From Labyrinthula sp. Ha (Eukaryota > Sar > Bigyra > Labyrinthulida > Labyrinthulaceae), in contig JAALGZ010000007.1 of the NCBI GenBank assembly GCA_015227615.1, positions 992,001 through 1,056,000 on the forward strand: 64,000 nucleotides of DNA, given 5' to 3'. How positions within the stretch are numbered: the stretch's first letter is position 1; each line of letters opens with the position of its first letter. The translations under genes were made by a program, and so were the position numbers. The notes beneath the pieces are model-generated. The model saw only the letters and a program-made list of their open reading frames with translations. It was not told the origin of the DNA and did not search any database. Positions 26,765-38,299 of the stretch are shown in pieces.

Positions 26765-27784
26765 ATGACAGAAAACAATAATCGCAACAACAACTTTCTC
26801 CTGAACGAAGGTATTCTTGTACCCATACAAAACCAAGATTCTAACGGAGAGTTACATTTTTCTGGTCCACCGCAGAAGAAACTGTCCAGGGCTGATCTCG
26901 AGGAAGTTGCAACTAGGTTGATCCACGAAGGGAACGGGGTTTTGACAGAAGCCCAAACAGCAAGTAGGTTGTACCTGGAGGAAATAAGAATTAGATTTGA
27001 AGATGTCCAGAGAAGGTTTGATGACTTTTACAATGCGTACCTTGCGCCCAAGTCCTTCTCTTTTCGAACTGTTAACAACTCCAGTTCGTTCAAATCCAAT
27101 GAAGCCTCTTCAAGTTTCATTAAGAAGAAAAACATCACCGATGTAGCGCTAGGCTTTTTCGGAAAACCGGTTATAAAAACAAATTTAAAGGCAGAGTTTT
27201 TAGATACAAGAACAGAACTCGCTAGAGCCTACCCAGATCTATTAATAAAGAGCCAACGTGTAGAAAAACGAAAACTGCGTCATGGTTCTATTTGTGGGAT
27301 ATTTAATCCTTTGACAGGGGAAGTCGAATGGAAGCAAAGGAGCAATGGAGGTTGCTTTGGAGTGTGGAACCCTCTTAAGGAAAGAATAGAGTGGAGGCAA
27401 AATATCAACCGCGCCGTTTGTGGTGTTTGGAATCCAGATATGGAACAGATCGAGTGGAAAGATCGGTTTGGGGGAGGTATTTGTGGAGTTTGGCATCCTA
27501 TTAAAAGAAAAATTTATTGGAACACAACAACAAGGGGTGGCATTTGCGGAGTATGGAACCCCTACAGTGAAGAGATTGAATGGAGAACAGAAAAAGATGC
27601 AGGAGTTTGTGGATATTTTTCTCCAAGTTATGGTGGCGTTGAGTGGATCGTAGAACCAGATTCTGGTGTTTGTTGTGTCATAAAAAATCCAGAAGGTAAT
27701 GGATACATAACAAGTTGCAGTAACTTACCTAGGGCAACTGGGTTTGTGGGTAGAATGGATCTGTCAGATGATACTGAAAATTAG
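26765..27784 (+). CDS. Protein with seven 21-residue CGVWNP repeats, unknown function
   Basis: A 339-residue intronless gene. Residues about 1-55 are polar. Residues about 45-95 are predicted helical and charged (LEEVATRLIHEG, then YLEEIRIRFEDVQRRFDDFY). A Ser/Phe-rich linker follows, and residues 176-322 are seven back-to-back units of exactly 21 residues with consensus (I/V)CGVWNPxxxxIEWxxxxxGG. Units 1-6 keep the NP/HP/SP turn and the xxW tryptophan; unit 7 is degenerate. I do not recognise the family. The Gly/Trp/aromatic spacing suggests short beta-hairpins, as in MORN or WG repeats, but the spacing and the Cys are not theirs. No signal peptide or membrane segment is seen. The start is the first ATG of the frame, followed by an Asn-rich stretch. 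A surface or scaffold role is possible but unsupported. Confidence 0.85.
   Translation: MTENNNRNNNFLLNEGILVPIQNQDSNGELHFSGPPQKKLSRADLEEVATRLIHEGNGVLTEAQTASRLYLEEIRIRFEDVQRRFDDFYNAYLAPKSFSFRTVNNSSSFKSNEASSSFIKKKNITDVALGFFGKPVIKTNLKAEFLDTRTELARAYPDLLIKSQRVEKRKLRHGSICGIFNPLTGEVEWKQRSNGGCFGVWNPLKERIEWRQNINRAVCGVWNPDMEQIEWKDRFGGGICGVWHPIKRKIYWNTTTRGGICGVWNPYSEEIEWRTEKDAGVCGYFSPSYGGVEWIVEPDSGVCCVIKNPEGNGYITSCSNLPRATGFVGRMDLSDDTEN
27290..27730 (+). repeat. Seven tandem 63-bp coding units (CGVWNP repeat)
   Basis: Seven in-frame 63-bp units encode the 21-residue repeat of the gene at 26765-27784. There is no insertion or deletion between units, while the DNA of the units has diverged considerably, so the array is old and held in phase by selection on the protein. 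Confidence 0.9.
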
Positions 27785-29179
27785 TCATCGGTATCAAATC
27801 ATTTTGTTGTTTCTAGAAGGTTGTTGTAATTTTAATACAGCTTTGAATGGGCCTGTAGTGTTTTCCCCAGTCTAAAGTTCTGGTTGTTTTGACCACTACA
27901 ATGTTAATAGGAAAAGTATTATTTGCGAAACTATAAGCTATAAGCTGTTTATTTGAGCTTTAACATGGGTTTTCAATATAAATGGAAATTGTTCTTGTTT
28001 CAATCGTTAATGCGCTGTAGAGGGAGGAAGTTGTGGAGAGTTTCATATGACAATAATATTGGTTCATTTTTCAAGTTATTGTTTGCTCCTAAAAAGCTAA
28101 ATTTTCTAGGGGAGAAAGGTCTTAATAAACTGCATCTGAGATATATTTCAGAAAATTGTTGTGTTAAACTTGCGTGCAAGTCCTAATGGTAATCAGATGC
28201 TATAAAGTAGCTACATATTTTCAACTGTAGAAATAACTTCTGGCAAACCAAAGTTTCAACGAAATAATATATAAGTGGAATATAATGATTCAAGATTAAA
28301 TTACTTGAAACTCTTGTTCTATATTAACAGGAGCGTCTCTATGATATTTGATAAAGCCAAAACGCAGAGAACCCTCTTCTAAAGCAACCATGAATAATAC
28401 TTAAGAAAACATAACTATTTTTTGCTATCGTTTATTTGTTTGATGTCACAGTTAGTATGAGCTTCAATTATCGGTCTTAATAGTGTTGGCGAAACACGCA
28501 ATCATGTTCTCGAAATTACAATCTGGTTAGAATAACCTCAAATATTTCGTAAGACTGAAATTTTATCAAAGTTTTCCTATTATCCCAAAATAAAATTGGT
28601 AGCTTGATAGATAATATTGATATTTTTGGTAGCCCAAAAACTATAGTTAAGAAATTGTTGTGAAGAAGCCAGTCTTTTGCTCTGTAACATAGGTTGACTT
28701 AGTGTTGACCTATTTTTTGTCTCGTCTAAATCATCATATGCAAACTATATTTGGAAAATTATTCAAACTTTTTCGAATACAATTTATATATTGGTGTTTA
28801 CAGTTCGGTTCTAATGACCTTTTATTGCGTGAGTAATTAGGCGTAGTTATTAGAACCAAAGGCGCAGTAAGGTGTGAGTCAATGAAGGCAAATTGGGTTT
28901 TAATTATCGCAATGACATACTTCAGAAAAGTAAATTTAGATTTCCACCACTATAACACTTGAATTCAATCCCTACGTAGCTTTTAGCAGTGATAGTTATG
29001 CTAAACCACAAACACATTAGATATTTCTATGAATCTGCATGTCTTGGTAATGCAGTATTGTTATTCCTTTTGTTTTCCCATCTTTTTCAGTTCCAATACC
29101 ACACGAAAATAGTGCTGTACGAAGATTCAAAATAGCCTAAAACGTCCGATATAACAGAAGATAAAACTTAAACAGTCTT
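27785..29179. other. Intergenic, nothing recognised
   Basis: About 1.4 kb between the CGVWNP-repeat gene and the GARP-like gene. It must hold the 3' end of the first and the promoter of the second. No conserved element or further gene was identified. Confidence 0.5.
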
Positions 29180-29635
29180 ATGGACCAAACTAGGAGTTTA
29201 TCTCCAGAAAAAAAAAACACAAAGAAGAGATTTACATGGTCTTCTGAGTTACATAAAAAATTCCTTCTAACTATTTTTCAAATTGGATTGGAAAAATCTA
29301 AGCCAAAGCTTCTGCTGGATGAGCTGGAAAACAATTTGTCTGTCTGCGGATTTAAGCGAAGAGGGGAAATTCTAACCTTTGAATGTTCTGATATTGAAAT
29401 ATCAATGGGGAAAGTAAAGAGAAACTTGACCAAGTATCGGAACAATACTGAGAATACTGAACATACCTTCCTCAAGCAAGTAGATCGAGCAATGGAGAGA
29501 GCTCAAGTAACTCATGAGCTGATTTCTGAATCATCCCCCGTCAAAAAACGTACAAAAAAATCCCTAAAAGTTGCATTTCATACTTATCCTTTTGTTGGTG
29601 ATGGCTCGAAAAAAAACGCGTCAACCAAAAACTGA
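29180..29635 (+). CDS. GARP/Myb-like DNA-binding protein
   Basis: A 151-residue intronless gene. Residues 16-28 (KKRFTWSSELHKK) match the first helix of GARP-type Myb domains (RLRWTPELHxxF), and VKRNLTKYR near residue 85 matches the recognition-helix end (VxSHLQKYR). The two are separated by about 55 residues, longer than the usual ~35, because of an insert around residues 50-72. The C-terminal third is basic and Ser-rich. Family knowledge: GARP domains bind DNA in plant, algal and some protist transcription factors. A nuclear role as a small single-domain regulator is inferred. The start is the first ATG, after a stop-rich leader. The gene lies upstream of mL43 on the same strand with a 450-bp gap. 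Confidence 0.6.
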   Translation: MDQTRSLSPEKKNTKKRFTWSSELHKKFLLTIFQIGLEKSKPKLLLDELENNLSVCGFKRRGEILTFECSDIEISMGKVKRNLTKYRNNTENTEHTFLKQVDRAMERAQVTHELISESSPVKKRTKKSLKVAFHTYPFVGDGSKKNASTKN

Positions 29636-30088
29636 TCATTTATTAATACCTGACCAAGTTCAAGTTTTATTTCTTAAACTCTGTCCAAACTTTCCAGTTC
29701 CAGAATACTATTGCCCCTTATGACTACCTTTCCAATTTCATCTACTTCATCTTCCTTAAGAACGTGAACAGCTTGGTCAACCACAAGATTCATATACTAA
29801 GAGTAATACCAGAAAATATAAGTTACGACGTCAAAACCACGCAGAAATCCTCGTATTTTCCGCTTGCCATTCAATTTCAGCACAACCTGCTTGTTAAGAT
29901 ACCTAAGCATAAAAAAAGCACAGTAATGAACTTCCTCATATCAGGTCCCCTGGAATTGTTCATGATTTTATCTTTTGAGCGTTAGTTTGAGTCTGCACAG
30001 GGTCGAACCCACGGCCTTTAGAATAAAAATAAACTCAACAATATCACATTACCGTTGGCTGTCTATTGTTCCTAACCAGAAATTTAAA

Positions 30089-30575
30089 ATGGATAAAAAC
30101 AGAGTTTGGCAACTTCAAAGAGTTACATTGCGCTATTGCCCCATAGGTGGAAGCTCACGACGAATGAGAAATTTTATCAGGAGTGTAAGAAATTTTTTTT
30201 TACTTAAAATAGGACTTGAAGAATTTTGCAGAAGATCACCCATGGATTGAATTTCGAACTGAGATTAAGAAAAACAAACACCCAATCGTTGTTGGAGAAT
30301 ATAAAAATTATCTCGATGAGAAAAAAAGAAAAGAAAATAAAGATTTTACCTTTAAAGATCTAGTGAGAGACCATAAACCAATTCAACCTAAAGTAGTTGA
30401 TGTTAAGAAAATGGAAAGAAAAGAAATATTCTCTGTGCTCGAAATGATGCGAAACGAAACTGGTAATAAAGTAGGAAAGAGATACAAAAAACCTGTGATA
30501 GTGGAGAATGAGAGCATTCAGGGACTCTGGGAGCACGGATGCACCGAAGGAGTTGAGTTCAAGGTGGAGCTGTAG
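30089..30575 (+). CDS. Mitochondrial ribosomal protein mL43 (L51/S25/CI-B8 domain), one 28-nt intron
   Basis: Exons 30089-30184 and 30213-30575 give 152 residues. The 28-nt intron (30185-30212, GTAAGA...AAATAG) joins MRNFIRS to DLKNFAEDHPWIEF. The opening WQLQRVTLRYCPIGGSSRRMR is the hallmark of mL43 (LxxLxxRYCxxGGSSRGMR in fungi and plants), followed by the family's FAxxHPxxxF and a beta strand HPIVVGEY. Family knowledge: mL43 has a thioredoxin-like fold without redox cysteines and sits in the mitochondrial large subunit. Length is close to fungal homologues. The first in-frame ATG is used; the frame is open upstream without an ATG. NDUFA2 shares the fold but not the GGSSR motif. With uL5m this is the second mitoribosomal gene in the window. 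Confidence 0.85.
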
Positions 30576-33500
30576 AGTCGCTAAACTTGGAAGCTTTTTC
30601 TGTTCAGTTCACACCTGAGTTGAAACTATGGAATAATTATATGAAATGTTTTCCTCTTAAATGCATTGTTAAAACATAGGGTTATTTCAACTCTCATTCT
30701 TGAAGATTAGTCTCACAAACACGCGTTATCCGACTACTCCAATCTTCATCTATGCTTGAGGGTAAGGTTGTCATGACTTATATCTCACTACTTACAACAA
30801 CAAGAGATCTCAATATACTTAGGTTGATTTTCTGAGCTAGGGTAGTTAAAGATAAAAAAAGAACTTAGAAATTAAATCTCTTGCTTCCAACATTTTCTTT
30901 GCTTAAATTGGGGTTATACCAGCACCTTCAGCAAGAATTGCAGCACTCAAATATTGTGCTCTTGACGTCTGTTCATTGGCTAAGGATATCTGTAATATTT
31001 TATGCCCTTTAGCCCCCCATTGAAAAATTTTATGTCATGGACTAACCTCAACTCTGTATTTTAATTTCGTACCAGTGACAATTTTAGGATTAAAGAAATA
31101 ATCCCTGTGACATACAGGTATTTCCAAGTACTTCAAAGTTAATGAGAGTTAGGTAATTAGTACATTGGATATGGGTTGAATCAAGGGAGTATGATTTACA
31201 TCTTTGCTAAGTGAGCTCGAGCAGCTTACCGGCTCAAGCCACAGATACGCAGTTTTCCATATACTCGATATCTGTATTAAATTTTATTTTCGAATTCCCT
31301 TATGAACTCCCCATGTATCCAAGTTTAAAGTAAATTGCAGATTCTCAAGTCATATACATGTCTATTAAAAGTGTGTAAAATGTAGCGAACTATTGCATTT
31401 ATTGTTATTCCAGGTAATACATGTCGATGGATTTACCTAGTGTCTTTCACTCTCAAGGTGTTACTTCTTATTTAAATCAACCTAACCTTGTGCCTACCTT
31501 TTTCGAAAGTAGTACCTCGAATAATTATATTCTCAATACCGTAGAAATTAAAATTTAAAACTAGAATCACTGTTTGCTAGCTCAATTTAAAGCTTGAATA
31601 GAGTTTCTATTTTAAGCAAGCCTATTCGAATATACTGATTTACTGGAGATCTTTTTGTGCTATTTACCAGAGTTTTTGGCATTTTATTACTGATTGCTGG
31701 CTGGCCTAAAATAGATAGTTTTTGCAGTGGTGGTTGATAAGTGCCGTTTTCTTGTCCAGGTAAAGAATGAAGTTGCACCAGGCTATAATAGGTACTGGCA
31801 GCTGAGGGAAACCCAGTTTCTTGTCCCAGCTGTGTTTTGTAGATATTTGTTCACCTCTATTGTTATATGCTCTTCCTTGTATGCACTGTTGTAATCCGAA
31901 TATACTGATGTGGTTGGATGACAGCCTTGACTTGGCACTGCATTTGATAAAATTTATTAATAACTATTTGAAGATTATTTTGGTTCTCATAATCAATAGC
32001 AGAGTTTGGGGATTGACTTGTATCAAATTATTTTAATTTTATTCTGCTGATAAATTAACTATCCATAATCAATCAAAAGGGCTGGGGAATTATAAGATAT
32101 ATCCATAAGAAAAGTATAGGCAAAGTCTTAATGATAAACTATTAACAAAACAAACCCGATCCGTATTCTTGATCTCGAAAGACTAGCCTTGTACCACGAA
32201 GAGTATTTCCTCATGAGGCTACTTCTTATCAGGTTAAGCCGTAGATGGAGTTTATTACGAATTTTTTTATTTACGGATACAAAGACTAGAAATGACCACT
32301 TAGCCTACTGCAGGACATGTCCAATACCCTCGCATTAACAAATGTTGGAAACAGTCGAGTTCGCACGTACCAGGATAAAGGATGCTGTGCGACTAAGTGG
32401 ACAACCGTTGCGGGGGCAATATAGTGAGACTACTTAGCTTTTTCTTTGCTTATTGTACTGTATGGTCTCAGGCTCTTAATTTTTTTTGTTTATTCACTTA
32501 CATAAGTTTATTATTGATTTTAGTACTAGTTATTTATTCATTTATTAACTTCATTTTTGTACAAAGCCTTAATTCCTTCACAAAATATTTACTCGAGCTG
32601 ATTTACAAATTTAGTTCCTAAGCGCTTAATTTTCTGTTAACCAGGAACTCTGCGTACGGACTTAGTTCTATTTTTTTCTGTGAATACAGTTTTTTCGTAG
32701 ACTATTTATTCCTATTGCCAATGGGCATCCTAACTATGTCTATACTATGTGAAGCAAGCTACCTTCTCTTGCATAGGTTATAGAGAACAGAGTTATCCTC
32801 TGACAGAGATATTAAAAGTTGTAAAGAACATTTAGAGACACAAGACGCAACCCAAGTTTGGCTTCTTCCAAACAAAGCTTCAAATTCGATACAGTATCCA
32901 AAGAGTTGAATTTACCTTAGCAAGTTGAAACACTGCAGAAAAAATAGTAGAATAACCCATTAGGGAAACCAAGGAGCAAACAGCTATTATGTGGGTTCAA
33001 GAGGTAATGATATTCGATTCTAATACATCAAGAATCAAGGCGTTAAACAAACTTTTAATTTAGATGATTAATGGGATTTTTGAAGGCTTATGTAGGATTA
33101 TTGTTATTTGACTGACTTTGAGACTAATAGTGACCAAATAGAGTACCCGAAATCACAATTCTATCAAGATAGGGATCTTGTTTAATCGATATCTTTGTTT
33201 TCATAAGTCTCCAATACAAAAAGTAAAACATCTCTGTAAAAACAGGAAATATTGAGACAAATTCATTAAAAAATAATAATTTGGATCTATGAAGCATAGT
33301 TTGAAAATTTAAAATAGGGTCAATCGGGTAGCCGGGTTAAGTCCCATATACCTAAAGTGCATCATTTATTTTTCATGAGGCAATTCAACATTTTGGTACC
33401 AGTGGGCAAGGACTTGTAATAAATACATATTTTTAAGAAACACTTTTTTTTGATACGTTCAAGGTTTAACTTTCTACGAGAATTTTTAAAAATGATTATA

Positions 33501-36343
33501 TGTGAAGGAAAGCCCAAAGTATAGTTGAGAATCTTTATAAATTCTGGCAGTTAAGCCGCAACTACAGAAAATGCTGCAAGTAAACTGAAATTCAATGGGG
33601 ATGATAGGTAAAATAGTTGCTTGGACTTTGCGTCAATTTTCACACAAAGTAGTATCTATGTTTAGTTTTATTACTAGGCTTCTTTCTTAGGAAAGACAGC
33701 TCCTGATAACCATTTTTCAAGATGAGAGTATTAAGAAACCTGTCTAACAGCTGAATTCTTACAAAACTCTATATTGAAACTGGAGGGTACTACCAGTTGA
33801 TATACCGTAAAGAACTTTTTAAAATTTTGAATCAATCTGCATTAACCACTCTAAGCCTCTTATTATAGTAACCTATGAGTTAAGTTCCCATTAAGACTCA
33901 GCTATTATCCTCCTTAGAATGAAAATATTATTAGAGTTTGACATCTTCTGAAAGAGAAAAATATTACATTTCAAATTAAGAGAAAATAATATAGAACGTA
34001 GTGGTAACCTCATTTTATGTTTGAAAATATGGCTCATCAGAAGCTTACATGGCTTGTCAAGATGCAGCTAGACAATTTTCTAAATTGCATGCAAGAACAT
34101 TTTGTATTCAGAACCTCCGACATTATTTTGATCATTAAAATTATGAAATCTCAAGTTTATAGAAGAGCTTTGGATTTATTATACTTGAGAAACATAAGTT
34201 TGTAAGTTTTTATTCATTGTTTCTGGTTTTATTCTTCTTGTGCACGTTTTTTACACTAGTTATATCAAAGATTATATAAATCCATCGTAAGATCGGTAGC
34301 TACTATTATTCAATCAACATTTAAATGTTTATTTGGTCAAGCCAAGAATAAAATTCTCTGTACTTAAGAATATTTTTTCAAATCAACATGTACTAAGAGT
34401 TGCTTAGTAAGTGTCAAACTGCGTTAATTTTTTAATTAATTCTTGTTAAATATCACTTCTTATTTGTGGTGAACATCTTATCTTGTGATAGTTTTGATAT
34501 AATAATACACCTCAATGGTTTTATTAAACAATTCTTGAATTTGCTTTAAATATAAAAAAATTACGCTTGTTTGTTGAAAATATTGAAATGTGCAAACCCT
34601 TGTCTTTTCATGTGCATCTATGATAGTCAGATGAGGTAAGTCAATGCAAAATACATTGAAGACTTGAACTAGAAAACATTTACAGTTTCAACCTTATGAC
34701 AACCTGCTGCTATATTTATCTGCTATTATACCCAAATGATTAACTAAATTCCCTGGTATATTATAAAATAAGAAAAATGAAATTTCGGTTATTTTCTTAG
34801 TTTCTGCTCATAATGATGTACGAAAGGGGTACACAAACCTTGAATGTTTTTCTATTGAAACACAGCCGCTTTTAGATACACTGTGATTATTTGATTAAGA
34901 AAAGATAGCTAAACTATGCGGTGCTATTCTTGCAACTAAATGAAATATTCGAAATAGCAGATTTATAGCATTTATGACATTTTAAATTGTTTTCAATTGC
35001 TTCAAATATCTAATCCCATTTGAAATGGTAAGAGTAAGAGAGAAAACTACATAACTGGAACAAAATCAAACGTGAAAAACCTAAGTTAAAAGTAGCAAAT
35101 ATATGATGTTGCAGTTTAATAACCATTATAGTTAAGAAATAGGTTATTAGGAATAATTACCTACCAACGGAAGATTTTCCTCTTCACGATAATCCCCAGG
35201 AAGAATGCATGTGCCCCTCTCTTCAAACCATGACATATAAAACTGAAAACAACCCAACTTATGTTCTTAGAAAGAGCTAAAAACTCAAGGAACAAGAAGA
35301 ATAGTTGAATTAGTCACCATAAACTTGGAGGATTGAAAAGATCCAGTTTGAATTCATTTCTTGCAAGCTTGCGTAATCCCCTTTTTTCTAAAAGAATTCA
35401 GCCGACTTCAAGATTTTTTAGCAAAAAATTGTGTTAAAAAAAGTGAATAATATAGATTTCTGCTACAAACCAAGTTTTTAGATTCAATTTTTTATTTTAG
35501 TATGCATGTAGCTCCCATGATGTTATGGCTAAAGTTCAACAACCAATTGTTGCTGCTAGGTTCTCACTTCAGTAGTAAAAAAATATAGTTAGCTGTGTAG
35601 TATATATACAGATACAAAGTATATCAATTAAATCCAAATAAATTAAAAAAAAAATTGAGATATGTGAGATTGAAAGAACAAGGTAGCATATTCTCACTAT
35701 TCTTCGGAACTCTAGTCCACCCAGCAAACCTAATAAACATAAGTTATTATTTTTCTAAGAAGTGATTAAAATATATTTGAACATATTATGAAGCAAAAAT
35801 TTTGAAAGATTAATTATATTTTTTGGTTTCTTCATATTTGTTTCAAATTAAAACTGGCTTATATGTTTCATTGAAAGGTAGTAAGAATTGAGAATGAAAT
35901 TGTGCTGGTTTATATTAACTTAAAAAACTAAAAAGAGAACATATATATAAATATATTATTAAAGCAGAACTATAATAATTTTAAGCCTTTAACATATTCC
36001 ATGTCCTCTAATGTTCCAATTCAATACCCTTTCAGCCAAACCAAGGCGAACAACCATTTGTAAAGGTTTACACTTTGGCATTTAAAGCTGTGTCTAAACT
36101 AAAATTTGAAAACAAATAAACGATTCCTTTGAAAATTTATATCGATTCTCATTTTAATATATACAAAAATTAAAATTCCAATATTCATATTAGTTTATGT
36201 TTTTATGCACATCGTGAATTCTCCGATATAATCTCTTAATTTCTACACAGATCGCTTCTAGTTGGACAATATGACGTTACCACATCTCTTCAAAACCTGA
36301 AAGAACAAATTTAACATTCAAAAGAAATAAGTATCATTTCACA
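30576..36343. other. Gene desert
   Basis: About 5.8 kb with no supported gene. One copy of a dispersed repeat lies at 32057-32162 (separate entry). Short AT-rich open frames near 31821, 32397 and 34017 show no domain and look like chance. No RNA gene was seen. Confidence 0.6.
32057..32162 (+). repeat. Dispersed repeat, copy 1
   Basis: About 106 bp that aligns almost without gaps to 61459-61566 in the same orientation, sharing blocks such as ATAATCAATCAAA near the start and TGATAAA near the end. By eye roughly seven of ten positions agree. This looks like an old interspersed repeat (a MITE or the edge of another element); its family and true ends are unknown. Confidence 0.5.
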
Positions 36344-37066
36344 ATGGGAGACTCCGCATACAGCTATTCGCTTACAACTTTTTCTAATAGCGGTAAACTA
36401 ATTCAAATTGAACATGCGTTACGTGGAGTACAAGAACGTGGAAAGCTCCTTGTTGGTATATGTGCAACGGATGGTGTTGTTCTTGCAACGACAAAGAAGC
36501 TACCTACCCTTTCGGTGCCCTCAACATTCAAAAAAGTGTGTCCTGTTTCCCCCCACATTATTACATCTTATTCTGGAATGTCTCCGGACTTTCGAATTTT
36601 GCTTTCTAAATCCAGAAAAGAGAGTCAAACCTATCATCAGAAGTTCGGAGTGTCAATTTCCACAACTCAATTAACAAAGAAAACAGCTGAGGTAATGCAA
36701 GAATTTACGCAACAAGGAGGAGTTAGACCTTTTGGAGTAAGTGTTCTCATTGCTGGCTGGGATGAAGATCTAGGGGCTAAACTCTATCAAGCAGATGCGT
36801 CAGGGGCGTACTTTGAATGGAAAGCAACAGCAATTGGAAATAAGTTTGTTGATGCAAAAAGTTTCTTAGAAAAAAGGTTGTTTCAGGAAAGCGACGATAT
36901 AACTTATGATTACGAGCAAGCCGTGGATGAGGCTGTACGTTGTTTGAAACAGAACTCTGATACTGAGCTTAAACCAGATGATTTGGAAATTGGTGTTGTT
37001 GATCGAAGAGGATACAGGTTATTGAACTTGCAAGAGATCCAAACTATTCTGGAAAACATAAATTAA
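36344..37066 (+). CDS. PSMA2: 20S proteasome subunit alpha-2
   Basis: A 240-residue intronless gene. The N-terminus YSYSLTTFSNSGKLIQIEHAL is the alpha-subunit signature (YDxxxTxFSPxGxLxQxEYA) in its alpha-2 form, where [21 protein letters not shown] is typical. Downstream GVVLATxKK, SGMSPDFR, MQEFTQQGGVRPFGVSVLIAGWDE and DASGAYFEWKATAIG follow alpha-2 closely. Family knowledge: the subunit sits in the outer heptameric ring of the 20S core, is not proteolytic and helps gate the channel; it acts in cytosol and nucleus. Length is close to the human protein (234). The only notable change is His for the usual Tyr in the signature QIEYA. Convergent with the nucleoredoxin-like gene, 155 bp between stops. 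Confidence 0.95.
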   Translation: MGDSAYSYSLTTFSNSGKLIQIEHALRGVQERGKLLVGICATDGVVLATTKKLPTLSVPSTFKKVCPVSPHIITSYSGMSPDFRILLSKSRKESQTYHQKFGVSISTTQLTKKTAEVMQEFTQQGGVRPFGVSVLIAGWDEDLGAKLYQADASGAYFEWKATAIGNKFVDAKSFLEKRLFQESDDITYDYEQAVDEAVRCLKQNSDTELKPDDLEIGVVDRRGYRLLNLQEIQTILENIN

Positions 37067-37221
37067 ACGTTAATATTGTAACGTAAACGTTAAGTTTTTC
37101 AAAGAAAAACAAAGTTTGAACTTCATTATAGAAACTAATTTCTTAGAATGAAGAATATATAATAGGAAACGAAGTATAATATATCCAAATATATGTATCA
37201 GCGGTTCAGCTTGTAGCATGA

Positions 37222-37863
37222 TTACAACAGGTTTGTGAGAAAAGGAATCTTCTTTAGTTGAAGAAACGATTTAATCTTTTGTTGAAAAAGAATTCCATAA
37301 AGTGCTACGCTATAATTTGCTTTTCCTTGATTCCACAATTGCACAGAATCTTCAGGTTTAAATTTCACAGAAAGATTTGCTTGCCGGTCAATCAATTCAC
37401 AGTTCTTGATCACCGCTATGACCGTTTTTCTTCCTTTTCTCCCAGCAACTTGTGACGCAAGTGATAATCTTGTGTTTGGACTCTCAAAGGGAATCGCATA
37501 GAAATCAGCCAACTCTATTGACAGGAGAAAGTTCTCAAAAGCTGCTTTATCTTCTTCCACAGATAAGAAAACAACTTTCGTGTCGCCTCTCTGGGAAAGC
37601 GTTTTGAGCCCAGAAAGGGTAGAACGAGCTAAAAGTCCACCTTTCTCCAAAATTACAAGGACAACAACTTTCCCAAACAGTTCATGAATAGTTTTTTTCG
37701 CTAGATTTTTCTCGTTGGTTTTTTTCAAGATATTTCGTGTCCCAAAGAAATAAGTTAGCTCCGCAGTTTCTCTGATAACCTGCTCTTGTTCCTCGGGCAA
37801 AAGAAAGCGCACTCTCTTCTTCACTTTCACCTTACTTTGTTTTTCATTCTCTCCTCTTACCAT
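37222..37863 (-). CDS. Nucleoredoxin/tryparedoxin-like protein without redox cysteines
   Basis: A 213-residue intronless gene. Residues about 60-165 follow the order of a tryparedoxin/nucleoredoxin fold: a hydrophobic strand (KVVVLVILE), a helix, a strand VVFLSVEEDKAAFENFL (compare VVFVSSDRDxxxFxxYF), a YAIPFE segment (compare ALPFED), then a helix and a strand VIAVIKNCELIDR. The expected WCPPC site after the first strand is absent, the cis-Pro region (GIPT in the family) reads GRKT, and the whole protein has only one cysteine, so classical disulfide chemistry is not possible. The first 22 residues are Lys/Arg-rich, which could favour RNA or nuclear association. Function is unknown; the fold assignment rests on pattern alone. 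Confidence 0.5.
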   Translation of the reverse strand: MVRGENEKQSKVKVKKRVRFLLPEEQEQVIRETAELTYFFGTRNILKKTNEKNLAKKTIHELFGKVVVLVILEKGGLLARSTLSGLKTLSQRGDTKVVFLSVEEDKAAFENFLLSIELADFYAIPFESPNTRLSLASQVAGRKGRKTVIAVIKNCELIDRQANLSVKFKPEDSVQLWNQGKANYSVALYGILFQQKIKSFLQLKKIPFLTNLL

Positions 37864-38277
37864 TTTCTAGTTTATTCTAATTATAGATCGATTTCAGTTT
37901 GAAATATAACAAAGGCTGTCTTCGATTTTGGTAAACCAATAATAAGAGTTCGGGGGTTGGTTATTTTAATTCTTCTTCTCGTCGCAATCTGCAAGTCTAA
38001 GGCTGTTGATTCAGCACAATTAAAGTGGTTTAAGTTGTACTATCAGAACTGAAATTAATAGAATACCAAGAGATTTACCTATAATTTTGTGATGAGGATC
38101 GTATTGGTATGTTGATACAAGTTTCAAACTGCCCATATATCCCGGTGGCACATAAGGACTATCGAACAGGACAGGAAGAGCTACTTGGGCACCAAATATA
38201 ACCCCGGTTTTGTATCAAAATAACAATAGAATACCAATAGAGTTCTTATCGGAAAACAGCGGTTCATATATAATAAT

Positions 38278-38299
38278 ACAGTATCACCCTTGATACTGT
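38278..38299. repeat. Perfect 9-bp hairpin
   Basis: ACAGTATCA, a CCCT loop, then TGATACTGT: a perfect 9-bp inverted repeat. It lies about 415 bp upstream of the nucleoredoxin-like gene start. Nearby, 38105-38125 (ATTGGTAT...GATACAAG) and 38216-38241 (GTATCAAAAT...ATACCAAT) form a looser inverted pair, so the hairpin may belong to a small non-autonomous transposon. Confidence 0.35.

Noticed and set aside
29985-30070. tRNA-like B box on the minus strand (GGTTCGACCC) with a weak A-box match
   Set aside because: Spacing between boxes is too long and no acceptor, D or anticodon stems pair. The segment lies in the leader of the mL43 gene.
31628-31912. 13-mer CGAATATACTGAT present twice
   Set aside because: A match of this length between two places is expected by chance in 64 kb of AT-rich DNA.
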